A stretch of DNA of 30,959 nt from an uncultured bacterium (GTDB lineage: Bacteria > Cyanobacteriota > Vampirovibrionia > Gastranaerophilales > Gastranaerophilaceae): contig OMVC01000003.1 of NCBI GenBank assembly GCA_900314375.1, positions 1 to 30,959 on the forward strand. Reading direction: 5' to 3'. The notes beneath the pieces are model-generated. The model was not told the origin of the DNA. It did not search any database and saw only the letters and a list, made by a program, of their open reading frames with translations. Positions 1-7,250 of the stretch are shown in pieces. Every line of letters starts with the position of its first letter. Position 1 is the first letter of the stretch. Made by a program: the position numbers and the translations under genes.

Positions 1-681
1 TTCTATAATAATTCTTTAGGTTATGCCTATGCAAAAGCGGAATTGTATGATGATGCAATAGAGCACTATCAAAAAGCGATTGCGATAAATCCCGATTCGG
101 AATGGACATCTATTGTATGCCAAGCATTGGGGGCAATTTATGCAGGCTCTAAAGGCAATATTGAAGCAGCAATTTCAACATATCAAGCAGGTATCATTTT
201 AGATCCTAAAAATTATGATTTGTATATTGCGTTAGGGGATATTTACATGGCTGATTATGACTTGGACAAGGCTATTCATTCATACTGTGATGCGGTTACA
301 CTTGATCCAGAAGAAGAACGCGGATATTCTAAATTGGGGATTGCGCTTTGGGAAAAAGATTATTTGGAAGAAGCCCTTGTTGCATATCATAAAGCGGTAG
401 AAATAAATCCTGAAAATGCTTTCTCTCAAAACAATTTAGGTATATTATACCTTGACGGATTGATGAATGCCGAAGAAGCTTTGGAATACTTTGAAACAGC
501 AATAAGTTTAAATCCTAATTACACTCTTGCTTATTTTAACGCAGGCAGAGCAAGCCAAGAAATGGGATTTACAAATGATGCGGCTCATTATTATCAAATG
601 GCGATTGACTTAAATCGTTTGACTGACGAGCTTGATGAAGAAGACATCCAAACAAGATTACACAGTCTTTTCGAAATTTAG
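1..681 (+). CDS. TPR-repeat protein, 5' end outside the window
   Basis: The frame is open from base 1, so the start lies upstream; 226 residues are visible. The visible part is a run of tetratricopeptide repeats of about 34 residues: N-N-L-G, A-x-x-x-Y and A-I-x-L-N-P signatures recur, for example around residues 138-175. TPRs form helical scaffolds for protein-protein contacts; the partner cannot be told from sequence. No catalytic domain is visible. Its 3' end overlaps by 24 bp the end of the convergent NagZ-like gene, so no terminator separates them. Two other TPR proteins lie in this window (11089-13236 and 15421-15993). Confidence 0.85.
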   Translation, partial: FYNNSLGYAYAKAELYDDAIEHYQKAIAINPDSEWTSIVCQALGAIYAGSKGNIEAAISTYQAGIILDPKNYDLYIALGDIYMADYDLDKAIHSYCDAVTLDPEEERGYSKLGIALWEKDYLEEALVAYHKAVEINPENAFSQNNLGILYLDGLMNAEEALEYFETAISLNPNYTLAYFNAGRASQEMGFTNDAAHYYQMAIDLNRLTDELDEEDIQTRLHSLFEI

Positions 682-1641
682 AAATCTTTTCTTTAATTCA
701 ATAATTTTATTATAAGAAAAATCTATTTTTTCTTGTAATTCGTAATCATTTTGGGCAATTTTTAATATATCTTCTATCACCTGTATTGTTTTACTATCGC
801 TATTACGATAGATAAACATATTAAGTCCTGCTTTTATTCCCATAACGCATGCTTCAACTTCTCCAAAGTCAGAAACCCCTTTCATTACCATATCATCTGA
901 AATGATAACCCCGTTAAATCCCAGATTATTTCTCAAGTAAGAAATGGCATTTTTGCTAAGCGAAGTCGGAATTTTTTTATCCTCAAAACATTTACAATGC
1001 AAATGTGCAGCCATTATCACAGGTATCCCGTTCTCTATAGCCGAAGCGAATGGTCTTATATGCGTTTTTTCCATATCATTAAGATTTAAGTCTATTTCAG
1101 GTAAAGTCAAATGTGAATCTGCGTTAGCGTCGCCATGACCGGGGAAATGCTTTGCACAAGGAATAACCCCGTTATTTATATAAGTTTCAGATACGATTTT
1201 TTCAGCTTCAATAACATCATCCGGATTTGACGAAAATGCTCGCTCTCCGATTATCGGGTTAGCAGGGTTTGTATTAACATCTATACAGGGAGCGAAATTC
1301 AAATTTATACCGTAAGATGTTAATTCTTTTGCAATAGTTTCAGTTTGCCCTTTTAAATATTCCAAACCTTTTTCATAAGCAAATTTTGCGGATAAATATT
1401 TTTTACCGCCATGAATATTCTCGGTTCTTTCGACACGTCCCCCTTCTTGGTCAATTGATAAAAACGGCGGGATAAGACTCTCCGCTTTTATTTTTGAAAT
1501 TAATTCTTTTATCTGTTCGACAGACTGAATATCTTTTGTGAAAAAAATTACGCCTCCAAGTCCGTACTCTAAAGCTTGACGGTAATTTCCACCTTCAAGG
1601 CCAAAGATAAACATTTGGTATAATTTTGTTTTCAAATCCAT
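658..1641 (-). CDS. nagZ: glycoside hydrolase family 3, NagZ-like beta-N-acetylhexosaminidase
   Basis: 327 residues, the usual length for single-domain bacterial NagZ. The TIM barrel shows the family signatures: L-S-I-D-Q-E-G-G-R at 61-69, K-H-F-P-G-H-G-D at 164-171 with D175 and H177 of the catalytic His/Asp loop, and I-S-D-D at 247-250 carrying the nucleophile aspartate. NagZ removes beta-linked N-acetylglucosamine from cytoplasmic muropeptides in peptidoglycan recycling. No signal peptide is seen, consistent with a cytoplasmic enzyme. It lies 21 bp after the 198-residue unknown gene and may share its transcript. The ribosome site before the ATG is only a GGGG tract about nine bases upstream. 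Other GH3 hexosaminidase specificities are possible, but the His/Asp loop favours NagZ. Confidence 0.88.
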   Translation of the reverse strand: MDLKTKLYQMFIFGLEGGNYRQALEYGLGGVIFFTKDIQSVEQIKELISKIKAESLIPPFLSIDQEGGRVERTENIHGGKKYLSAKFAYEKGLEYLKGQTETIAKELTSYGINLNFAPCIDVNTNPANPIIGERAFSSNPDDVIEAEKIVSETYINNGVIPCAKHFPGHGDANADSHLTLPEIDLNLNDMEKTHIRPFASAIENGIPVIMAAHLHCKCFEDKKIPTSLSKNAISYLRNNLGFNGVIISDDMVMKGVSDFGEVEACVMGIKAGLNMFIYRNSDSKTIQVIEDILKIAQNDYELQEKIDFSYNKIIELKKRFLNFEKTV

Positions 1642-1662
1642 TACTAAAACCCCGTGACGGTT

Positions 1663-2259
1663 TTATCCGTAAATTAAACCAAAGACTTCAAGTAAATCTA
1701 ACAATTTACCCGTTTTTATTACTTCCTGAATTTTTGAATGTATTGATTCAAGTCCGTTAGAGTCAGGTATTTTTATGCCTTCCGGAAGAATAATATCATT
1801 TGTTGTTTTTGTGCTTACAAAATTTTTATTTTCTACTAAAAATCCCTTATAAAGTTCTAAAATTTTTATATATTGCGGATTTGTACCATAATTAGTGCTC
1901 AAATAATATTTTGAATCTTTTTGCAATTGGTCAAAATATTTTATTGAAAAATCAACTTCTTCGACGGATTCTTCTTTGTTAAAAGTATCGCCCAAACAAG
2001 GGTTTCCTTCAATTTTCAAATCTCCTAAAGACTTTATATAAACCGCCCATAACAAACTGCCCAAACAAAATCCGACATTGTTATCAACCATTTTTATTAT
2101 TTGCGGATATGACATTTTGAATTTAATTTTGCGCTGCCCGAAATTTTTAAATGAATTAATTTCCGAATAGATGTAATTCAGACTTAATGATAAAATCGTA
2201 GTATGCTGTGCAAATCCGGGATCAAATAATACGCTTTTTTCTGTTGTTTCAGTAACCAT
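1663..2259 (-). CDS. uncharacterised 198-residue protein
   Basis: I do not recognise the family. The start at 2259 is chosen because AGAGGAGA lies at a good distance upstream and a promoter sits just before it; a longer in-frame start at 2319 would fall inside the rpsO terminator. The product is soluble-looking, with no signal peptide or clear membrane segment and no obvious metal or nucleotide motif. The N-terminal half is mixed beta/alpha (V-T-E-T-T-E-K-S-V-L-F-D) and the C-terminal half is lysine-rich helices. It lies between rpsO and the NagZ-like gene on the same strand, with its own promoter and a 21-bp gap to the glycosidase, so the two may be one transcript. Confidence 0.75.
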   Translation of the reverse strand: MVTETTEKSVLFDPGFAQHTTILSLSLNYIYSEINSFKNFGQRKIKFKMSYPQIIKMVDNNVGFCLGSLLWAVYIKSLGDLKIEGNPCLGDTFNKEESVEEVDFSIKYFDQLQKDSKYYLSTNYGTNPQYIKILELYKGFLVENKNFVSTKTTNDIILPEGIKIPDSNGLESIHSKIQEVIKTGKLLDLLEVFGLIYG

Positions 2260-2285
2260 AACAAAATAATCTCCTCTTTTTACTG

Positions 2286-2314
2286 ATTTTAGCACAATAT
2301 GCGGCGCAGAACAA
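2286..2314 (-). promoter_or_regulatory. promoter of the 198-residue gene
   Basis: On the minus strand, TTGTTC (2309-2314) and TAAAAT (2286-2291) are separated by 17 bp, and TGC precedes the -10, giving an extended -10. It sits between the rpsO terminator and the AGAGGAGA ribosome site of the gene starting at 2259. Confidence 0.7.
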
Positions 2315-2316
2315 GA

Positions 2317-2349
2317 CAAAAAAAACGACCCTTTTATGAGTCGTTTTTT
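2317..2349 (-). terminator. rho-independent terminator of rpsO
   Basis: A stem built from AAAACGAC and GTCGTTTT (about 2322-2329 with 2340-2347) encloses a ten-base loop and is flanked by A-runs and T-runs on both sides. It lies just after the rpsO stop codon. Being symmetrical it could also work on the plus strand, but no plus-strand gene needs it. Confidence 0.85.
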
Positions 2350-2355
2350 TGGAGA

Positions 2356-2625
2356 TTAACCTCTGATTTTTAACTTTTTAATCAAATCTCTGTATTCATC
2401 AAGGTTTTTGGATTTTACATAAGATAACAATTTCTTTCTTTTACCTACCATCATCCAAAGACATCTTTTTGTAGCGAAATCTTTTTTATTTGATTTAAGG
2501 TGTTCTGTTAATTGCGCAATCTTTGTAGTCATCATTGCAATTTGAACTGCAGAAGAACCTGTATCTTTTTCGTTCTTACCAAACTTCTTGGCGAATTCCT
2601 GTTTGTTTTCTAAGTTAATTGACAT
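2356..2625 (-). CDS. rpsO: 30S ribosomal protein S15
   Basis: 89 residues, exactly the usual S15 length. The family pattern is clear: D-T-G-S-S-A-V-Q-I-A (21-30), the L-T-E-H-L-K core, and the basic L-W-M-M-V-G-K-R-K-K-L-L segment near residues 56-67 that contacts 16S rRNA. S15 binds the central domain of 16S rRNA early in 30S assembly. The start is preceded by AAGGAAAG. The gene is monocistronic, with its own promoter, a short leader containing a hairpin, and a strong terminator. In many bacteria rpsO is near pnp; none is in view here. Confidence 0.97.
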   Translation of the reverse strand: MSINLENKQEFAKKFGKNEKDTGSSAVQIAMMTTKIAQLTEHLKSNKKDFATKRCLWMMVGKRKKLLSYVKSKNLDEYRDLIKKLKIRG

Positions 2626-2646
2626 ATTATCTTTCCTTTTCTTGTT

Positions 2647-2670
2647 GAGTGATTATTGGCGTAAGCACTC
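2647..2670 (-). promoter_or_regulatory. hairpin in the rpsO 5' leader
   Basis: GAGTG and CACTC (2647-2651 with 2666-2670) pair, and a second TTA/TAA helix stacks inside (2653-2655 with 2662-2664). It occupies most of the roughly 48-base leader between the predicted start of transcription and the rpsO ribosome site. S15 autoregulation through its own leader is known in several bacteria; a role here is inference. Confidence 0.45.
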
Positions 2671-2680
2671 TACAAAACTA

Positions 2681-2709
2681 ATACTATTACGCGCAAAACT
2701 AAAAATCAA
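2681..2709 (-). promoter_or_regulatory. rpsO promoter
   Basis: TTGATT (2704-2709) and TAGTAT (2681-2686) on the minus strand with a 17-bp spacer, predicting transcription from about 2674. Confidence 0.65.
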
Positions 2710-2945
2710 GAGGGAAAAATAATTTAAAGTTAAAAATTTGAAGTACCTATGCTCTTATAAAAGCCCTCGCAATAAACGGCAACGCTCAAAACAAAATCGA
2801 AAATATTCATTTTACGATTATTGTTTTTCGTTTCTCCTATGCGCTTTGCGCATAGTCGTGCCTCTGCTCGGGCTAAAAAAAATCCCCGAATATAGTCAGG
2901 GATTAAAATTTCTACACTACTTTTCTAACCTTTTTATCATATATT
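2710..2945. other. intergenic region with hairpins, no credible gene
   Basis: Between rpsO and the convergently placed annexin-like gene. An open frame at 2738-3007 exists on the plus strand but has no ribosome site, is rich in rare-looking residue runs and runs into the 3' end of the neighbouring gene, so it is not called. The stretch holds an 8-bp perfect palindromic hairpin (CTATGCGC at 2837-2844 with GCGCATAG at 2848-2855) and the terminator described separately. The segment 2755-2875 has higher GC than the surrounding gaps and could be a decayed repeat. Confidence 0.5.
2873..2906 (-). terminator. terminator of the annexin-like gene
   Basis: On the minus strand AATCCC (2899-2904) pairs with GGGATT (2881-2886) around a 12-base loop, followed by a run of eight T (complement of 2874-2881). 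It is 40 bp past the stop codon of the gene ending at 2946. Confidence 0.75.
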
Positions 2946-4157
2946 CTAGCTTTCTATTCTATGGACTTCCGCATAGCGACTGCCTGCTTTTTCGCCCATC
3001 CTTTTAACCATTTTGTTTATATTTTCGCAAACGACGCCATCATCTATAGGGCTGAATATCGCACCTAGTCCTAAGAAGCTCCAGTCGCTCTTTGTAACTT
3101 GTCTTGTTACTGCAATTTCCCATTGTCTGAATTCATCGTCATATATACCCATTGCTTTTGCTCTTGCAACCAAAGAATTTACAATTTTTGGCAACATTTC
3201 GCAAGCTTCATTATGGTCTTCATCATCCATAAATGCTTCTATGAATGATTCTCCTTTTGCATCGCCATATTTACTGTTATAACATAACATTAAATCAAGC
3301 ATCGTTCCCGCATTTGAATGAGCTTCAATAACAGCTTCCAAATCACTGTCATTTGTACCAAGTCCTGCCATAGCTTTGTACGCCATATCGGTATCATTTA
3401 ATACCGCAACGTCAAAATTATCTATTGCTGTATCTGCTCCCTGATTTTCTGTTGCAGCAGCATCACTTGCCGGAGTTTCGGATTCGCTTGATGCCGGTTC
3501 AGCTTCGCTTGCCGGTGTTGCAGATTCGCTCGAAGGTGATTCCGACTCACTTGTTTGTGTTGATGATGAAGAAGAAGATGCAGCCGAAATTTTAGAATTT
3601 ACCTCTCTGATAAGAGCATCTACAGCTTCTTTTAATTCTTTTGATTTTGAATATGTATCCCCATCCCCCGGAGTCATATCCATCGCAGCCTTCATTTTTT
3701 CAAATTCTTCTTTTTTTGCTTTTAATTCTTTTACTGCTTGCTCCATAATTACTTTTTGATCTTTAGTAGTATCTGCATTTGCAATTTTTGCCTCATAAGC
3801 TTTTATTGCATTATCAATCGTCGCAATTCCTATATTTATAAATTGACTTGCATATTGCTTATATATCGGTGCCAACATTGCCTGCGACGAGGCTGCAGCT
3901 GATTGCTGAATTGCGCCCATATCGACAGTCATAAACGGAGAGTTTACAAACCCCGGAGTTCCGTAAGTCTGTTGAGCAATACCATTAAACATTATTGATG
4001 TATTGTAACCTGCGTATGGTTCAATTGTTGTCAATTGCAAATCGCCGCCATAATTCGTCATCATCATCGGCAGAACGTTGATGTATGGAAAGTTTGCTAT
4101 TGATGCATTTGTTACGCGGCCGAAGCCTCCGCAAAAACCTATTGGCATGTTAAACAT
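2946..4157 (-). CDS. uncharacterised protein with coiled region, Ser/Glu/Ala linker and one annexin-like repeat
   Basis: 403 residues. Three parts are visible. Residues 1-90 are Gly/Asn/Met-rich without a signal peptide. Residues 95-190 are charged helix (A-x-K-E-L-K-A-K-K-E-E-F-E-K) of probable coiled coil. Residues 191-240 are a low-complexity Ser/Glu/Ala/Pro linker. The C-terminal domain starts K-A-M-A-G-L-G-T-N-D-S-D-L (261-273) and reaches an acidic D-D-E-D at 311-314. This matches the annexin-repeat pattern, in which G-x-G-T and an acidic residue about 40 positions later bind calcium. Only one repeat is seen, whereas annexins have four. The ATG has GGGGAAA before it. It is divergent from the XRE gene and has a clear terminator. 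Function unknown; the annexin match is by eye. Confidence 0.7.
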   Translation of the reverse strand: MFNMPIGFCGGFGRVTNASIANFPYINVLPMMMTNYGGDLQLTTIEPYAGYNTSIMFNGIAQQTYGTPGFVNSPFMTVDMGAIQQSAAASSQAMLAPIYKQYASQFINIGIATIDNAIKAYEAKIANADTTKDQKVIMEQAVKELKAKKEEFEKMKAAMDMTPGDGDTYSKSKELKEAVDALIREVNSKISAASSSSSSTQTSESESPSSESATPASEAEPASSESETPASDAAATENQGADTAIDNFDVAVLNDTDMAYKAMAGLGTNDSDLEAVIEAHSNAGTMLDLMLCYNSKYGDAKGESFIEAFMDDEDHNEACEMLPKIVNSLVARAKAMGIYDDEFRQWEIAVTRQVTKSDWSFLGLGAIFSPIDDGVVCENINKMVKRMGEKAGSRYAEVHRIES

Positions 4158-4363
4158 AATTTTCCCCGTTTCTTTTTATTTTCCCCTGTTACTTATATAA
4201 ACAATTTTTATCCACGAAAATTGCATGTATTATTAAATTTATTTATTTAATAACGTTCAAAACTCACGTCAATTAAGAGATTCCAGCCCAAAACACTTCG
4301 TTACAAATCTTAACATTTTATATCTTTGTGTAATACGCTAACATTTATGCTAATATTATTGTC
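4158..4363. promoter_or_regulatory. divergent control region with AT inverted repeat
   Basis: The 206 bp separate the minus-strand annexin-like gene from the plus-strand XRE gene. TTATTAAAT at 4230-4238 is a perfect inverted match to ATTTAATAA at 4245-4253. An inverted repeat between a regulator and its divergent neighbour is a common operator position, but this one is purely A/T. TGC-TAATAT at 4348-4356 is an extended -10 seven bases before the XRE ATG. Confidence 0.4.
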
Positions 4364-4768
4364 ATGAAGACTCTGGCGAAATTTATATACTTTAAACGAG
4401 AAGAACTGGGCCTAACACAAAAAGGTTTATCAGTTGCATCTAATATACCTTTATCTGAAATAGAAGAAATTGAAGAAGGAAGAATTTTATTTTTATCTGT
4501 TACCCAAAGGCAAGCTCTTGCTAAAGTATTAAAATGTGAGCCTTCAGAGATTAAAATTTTAGAAAAAGATATTGCTGATAATATTATTTCCCCTGAAATA
4601 ATCGAAAGCTTAAAAGAACTGATTTTAAACGGAGCCGGCGGTTTAAAATGCCCAAAATGCGGTGCCGCACTTGATACAAAGATTGAAAAGATGTACGATT
4701 TGGAAGACAATTTGGTGCTTCACCCAAAAGCACATTGTACGAAATGCCCGTTTCAAATCCATTCATAA
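4364..4768 (+). CDS. XRE-type helix-turn-helix regulator with C-terminal zinc ribbon
   Basis: 134 residues. Residues 5-58 fit the Cro/C1 helix-turn-helix: K-R-E-E-L-G-L-T-Q-K-G-L-S, then I-P-L-S-E-I-E-E-I-E-E-G-R, then a helix ending A-L-A-K-V-L. After a helical linker, C96-P-K-C99 and C125-T-K-C128 form a probable four-cysteine zinc ribbon. The combination suggests a DNA-binding regulator with a zinc-stabilised second domain for oligomerisation or partner binding. There is no Shine-Dalgarno sequence; an extended -10 ends seven bases before the ATG, so the mRNA may be leaderless. It is divergent from the annexin-like gene and 102 bp before tdk. Target genes unknown; autoregulation at the inverted repeat 4230-4253 is a guess. 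Confidence 0.85.
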   Translation: MKTLAKFIYFKREELGLTQKGLSVASNIPLSEIEEIEEGRILFLSVTQRQALAKVLKCEPSEIKILEKDIADNIISPEIIESLKELILNGAGGLKCPKCGAALDTKIEKMYDLEDNLVLHPKAHCTKCPFQIHS

Positions 4769-4870
4769 AAAATGTAAAAGATTTCTTAATATTTTATTTA
4801 AAATTTATAAAATAAGATTTATAATGTAAAAAATTAAATATGATTTTGGGAAAAGAAGAAGGGATAACAA

Positions 4871-5488
4871 ATGTACGGTTACAGTTTTGAATTGATAACA
4901 GGACCTATGAGTTGCGGAAAAACTGAAGAACTCTTACGCAGAATAAGACGTTGTATTATTGCTAAAAAGAAGGTAAAAGTTATATCACCTGACGTTGATA
5001 CAAGGGCAAACGGAGATTACATTGAATCTCGCAACGGTTTGTGGCTTGATGCAATAAAAGTGAAACATTCAATTCAAATATTAAGCGAAGTAAGAAATGT
5101 GGATGTTGTTGCGATAGATGAGTTACAATTTTTTGATTCAAATATTGTGCCTGTAATTACCCAGCTGATGAATGAAGGCAAAAAAGTTATCGGAACGGGT
5201 TTGGAACTCGATTTTAAAGCTCAACCGTTCGGGTGTATGCCGGAACTTATGTGTATCGCAACAAAAGTTGATAAATTGCACGCAGTTTGTATGAAATGCG
5301 GCTGTGAAGATGCAACAAGAACCCAAAGATTAATTGACGGAAAACCGGCAGATAAAAGTTCTCCTCTGATTATGATTGGCGGGGACGAAACTTATGAAGC
5401 TAGATGTATAAAATGCTACGAATTACCTGACGAAAAACATCAACACCCTAAAACAGATTTCAAGCTTTTACAATTTGGTAAACATTAG
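4871..5488 (+). CDS. tdk: thymidine kinase (type II, zinc-containing)
   Basis: 205 residues. Phosphorylates thymidine to dTMP in the salvage pathway. P-loop G-P-M-S-C-G-K-T at 11-18, catalytic glutamate in A-I-D-E-L-Q-F-F (E84), the T-G-L-E-L-D-F segment at 109-115, and zinc ligands C140/C143 and C179/C182 are all present. The C-terminal lasso-domain aromatic in E-T-Y-E-A-R is Y175. A TATAAT at 4820-4825 and an AGAAGGGA ribosome site precede the ATG. It is a separate unit downstream of the XRE gene. The tail L-P-D-E-K-H-Q-H-P-K is His-rich but short. The call is secure. Confidence 0.97.
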   Translation: MYGYSFELITGPMSCGKTEELLRRIRRCIIAKKKVKVISPDVDTRANGDYIESRNGLWLDAIKVKHSIQILSEVRNVDVVAIDELQFFDSNIVPVITQLMNEGKKVIGTGLELDFKAQPFGCMPELMCIATKVDKLHAVCMKCGCEDATRTQRLIDGKPADKSSPLIMIGGDETYEARCIKCYELPDEKHQHPKTDFKLLQFGKH

Positions 5489-5530
5489 ATGAGAATCAGA
5501 ACTTATAGGAATTAAAGACAAAATATAATA

Positions 5531-6214
5531 TTATTTTTTTGCTTTACTATTTTGCAATTTAGTTTTATCAACAGTTGCAATAAATTTTACAGCTTCATTC
5601 GACGGAATTGCAAAGCCTATACCTATATTTGAAATGTTATGGTCAGGGTTATAAATAGATTGGTTTATTCCGATAACTTCCCCCGCGGAATTTAATAAAG
5701 GTCCGCCCGAACAACCGGGGTTTATCGCGGCATCAGTCTGGAAGCGATTTTTAGTATAATCAATACGAGAAATAATACCTTGGGTTAATGTGTTTGAAAA
5801 CCCGAACGGATTACCTATTGTCAAAACTTTTTGCCCGACTTTTACTTCCTCGGAATCCCCGAATGATACAGTTACCAAATTTGTACTCGGTTCGATTTTT
5901 AATAGCGCCAAATCCTTTTTATCAGCCATTTTTGCAATAAATTTTGCCTTATATGTTTGACCGTTATATGTCGTAACTTCTATACTTTTTGCACCCTCGA
6001 CCACATGTGAACCTGTCAAAATAAGTCCTTCTCGGGTAACAATACAGCCTGTCCCAGCTGATACTCCATCTTTTACCTGAGCCTCGACAGAAACAATCGC
6101 AGGCGAAATTTTCTCATATACAGAGATATTTATAACTTCATCTTTGTCAAAACTTTGACAAAAGCCTGAAGGTGAAATTGCTAAAAATGCAAACAAAATA
6201 ATTATTTTTTTCAT
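5531..6214 (-). CDS. exported trypsin-like serine protease, HtrA/Deg family without PDZ
   Basis: 227 residues. A signal peptide (K-K-I-I-I-L-F-A-F-L-A-I, ending near residue 19) is followed by an S1C-type protease domain. The triad is H70 in T-G-S-H-V-V, D101 in K-K-D-L-A-L-L and S169 in G-C-S-G-G-P-L. The serine context is G-C-S-G-G rather than the usual G-N-S-G-G. The domain ends without any PDZ domain, so it is shorter than DegP/DegQ. Expected to act outside the inner membrane, in protein quality control or processing. The ATG has GAGG five bases upstream. It converges on tdk with a 42-bp gap lacking a clear terminator. The family is secure, the exact role is not. Confidence 0.9.
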   Translation of the reverse strand: MKKIIILFAFLAISPSGFCQSFDKDEVINISVYEKISPAIVSVEAQVKDGVSAGTGCIVTREGLILTGSHVVEGAKSIEVTTYNGQTYKAKFIAKMADKKDLALLKIEPSTNLVTVSFGDSEEVKVGQKVLTIGNPFGFSNTLTQGIISRIDYTKNRFQTDAAINPGCSGGPLLNSAGEVIGINQSIYNPDHNISNIGIGFAIPSNEAVKFIATVDKTKLQNSKAKK

Positions 6215-6303
6215 AATTGCCTCAATTAAGTATGCGCAATATAATAATTCCTTATATGAACGCTAAAAACCATACTCATATTTGGGTTTTATAAGGTGGC
6301 TTC

Positions 6304-6332
6304 TTGCAAATATTAAAATAATAATGTATAAT
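6304..6332 (+). promoter_or_regulatory. ycf23 promoter
   Basis: TTGCAA (6304-6309) and TATAAT (6327-6332) separated by exactly 17 bp. Transcription should start near 6339, giving a leader of about 105 bases. Confidence 0.75.
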
Positions 6333-6342
6333 TATTACGAAA

Positions 6343-6425
6343 GTTGAAAAGTTGGGCCTTTGAACGGTTCAGCCGTTGTTTCACTTTCAACGGAAAGCAG
6401 AACACAGTTCAAGTTATACTTGAGA
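6343..6425 (+). promoter_or_regulatory. structured 5' leader of ycf23
   Basis: Within the predicted leader, GTTGAAA (6343-6349) pairs with TTTCAAC (6385-6391) and encloses an AACGG/CCGTT hairpin (6363-6367 with 6373-6377). A second small hairpin, TCAAG/CTTGA, follows just before the AAGGAGAAG ribosome site. No known riboswitch class is recognised. Confidence 0.35.
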
Positions 6426-6443
6426 AAAAATAAGGAGAAGATT

Positions 6444-7202
6444 ATGTCAAGAATTGATTTATTCAAACAACATTTAGAAGAAAAACGTGCCGTAAAAATT
6501 ATCGCAGGTATTGATAATTTTGATATCGAAAATATTAAAAAAGTAGTTTCTGCGGCAGAAAAATCAGGCGCAAGCGCCGTTGATATATGTGCAAGAGAAG
6601 ATATCATTTCTGAAATACGTTCAATGACTGATATGCCGATATTTGTATCATCAATTGTTCCTTCAGAATTGGTAAGAGCGGTTGAATTAGGCGCTGATGC
6701 AATTGAATTGGGTAATTTTGATGTTTTATATAAAACAGGCAAAACATTTACCGCAGGTGAAGTTTTACATTTAGTTCAAGAAACTCGCTCATTACTGGGG
6801 GATAGAGATGTATTTTTCTCTGTTACTATCCCTGGTGAAATTTCTATATCGGAACAAATCGAAATGGCTCATAAATTGGAAGAAATGGGTATTGATTTAA
6901 TTCAAACAGAAGGTCATTATGTTTCAACTTCTGAATTGGAAGGTGCAAGAGCTTTGATGGACAGAGCAGAATTAACATTATCAAACACTGTTGAATTAGT
7001 AAGAAATGTGGATATACCTGTAATGACAGCTACAGGCATCAACCCGACGACAGCACCATTTGCTTTTGCAGCAGGCGCAAGCGCAATCGGATGCGGTTCA
7101 TGTGTTAATAAATTATCATCAGAAATTGCTATGATAGCAACTTCTTCAGCTTTAGTTGAAATTGCAAGCAGAAATGCTTCTAAAGTTGCCCAAATGGTAT
7201 AA
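6444..7202 (+). CDS. ycf23: Ycf23/DUF561 family protein
   Basis: 252 residues from the ATG with AAGGAGAAG upstream; an earlier in-frame start at 6360 lies in the leader and is rejected. The sequence fits a TIM-barrel protein of the Ycf23 (DUF561) family, known from cyanobacteria and plastid genomes of red algae. Conserved-looking strand ends are A-V-K-I-I-A-G-I-D-N-F, A-S-A-V-D-I-C-A, G-A-D-A-I-E-L-G-N-F-D, D-L-I-Q-T-E-G and P-V-M-T-A-T-G-I. The glycine-rich G-A-S-A-I-G-C-G-S-C near the end resembles a phosphate-binding loop of barrel enzymes. The biochemical function is not established to my knowledge. It has its own promoter and a long leader, and ends at a shared terminator. The family is a lineage marker for the phylum. 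Confidence 0.85.
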   Translation: MSRIDLFKQHLEEKRAVKIIAGIDNFDIENIKKVVSAAEKSGASAVDICAREDIISEIRSMTDMPIFVSSIVPSELVRAVELGADAIELGNFDVLYKTGKTFTAGEVLHLVQETRSLLGDRDVFFSVTIPGEISISEQIEMAHKLEEMGIDLIQTEGHYVSTSELEGARALMDRAELTLSNTVELVRNVDIPVMTATGINPTTAPFAFAAGASAIGCGSCVNKLSSEIAMIATSSALVEIASRNASKVAQMV

Positions 7203-7216
7203 ATTATAAAAGATTT

Positions 7217-7250
7217 AAAAACAGCTCATCTTTAAAGATGGGCTGTTTTT
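7217..7250. terminator. bidirectional terminator between ycf23 and the M16 peptidase
   Basis: A long stem (AAAAACAGC-CATCTTT with AAAGATG-GGCTGTTTTT) has A-runs before and T-runs after on both strands. It serves ycf23 on the plus strand; on the minus strand it overlaps the last codon of the M16 gene. Confidence 0.88.

Noticed and set aside
2738..3007. 89-codon plus-strand frame
   Set aside because: No ribosome site, composition unlike real proteins here, crosses a terminator and runs into the 3' end of the annexin-like gene.
4208..4216. TTATCCACG, one base from a DnaA box
   Set aside because: Only one copy, with no cluster, no dnaA or dnaN nearby; not evidence of an origin.
6251..6298. Possible hairpin CCTTAT...ATAAGG between the protease and ycf23
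   Set aside because: The stem has a ten-base bulge on one side and no T-run, so it is not called as a terminator.
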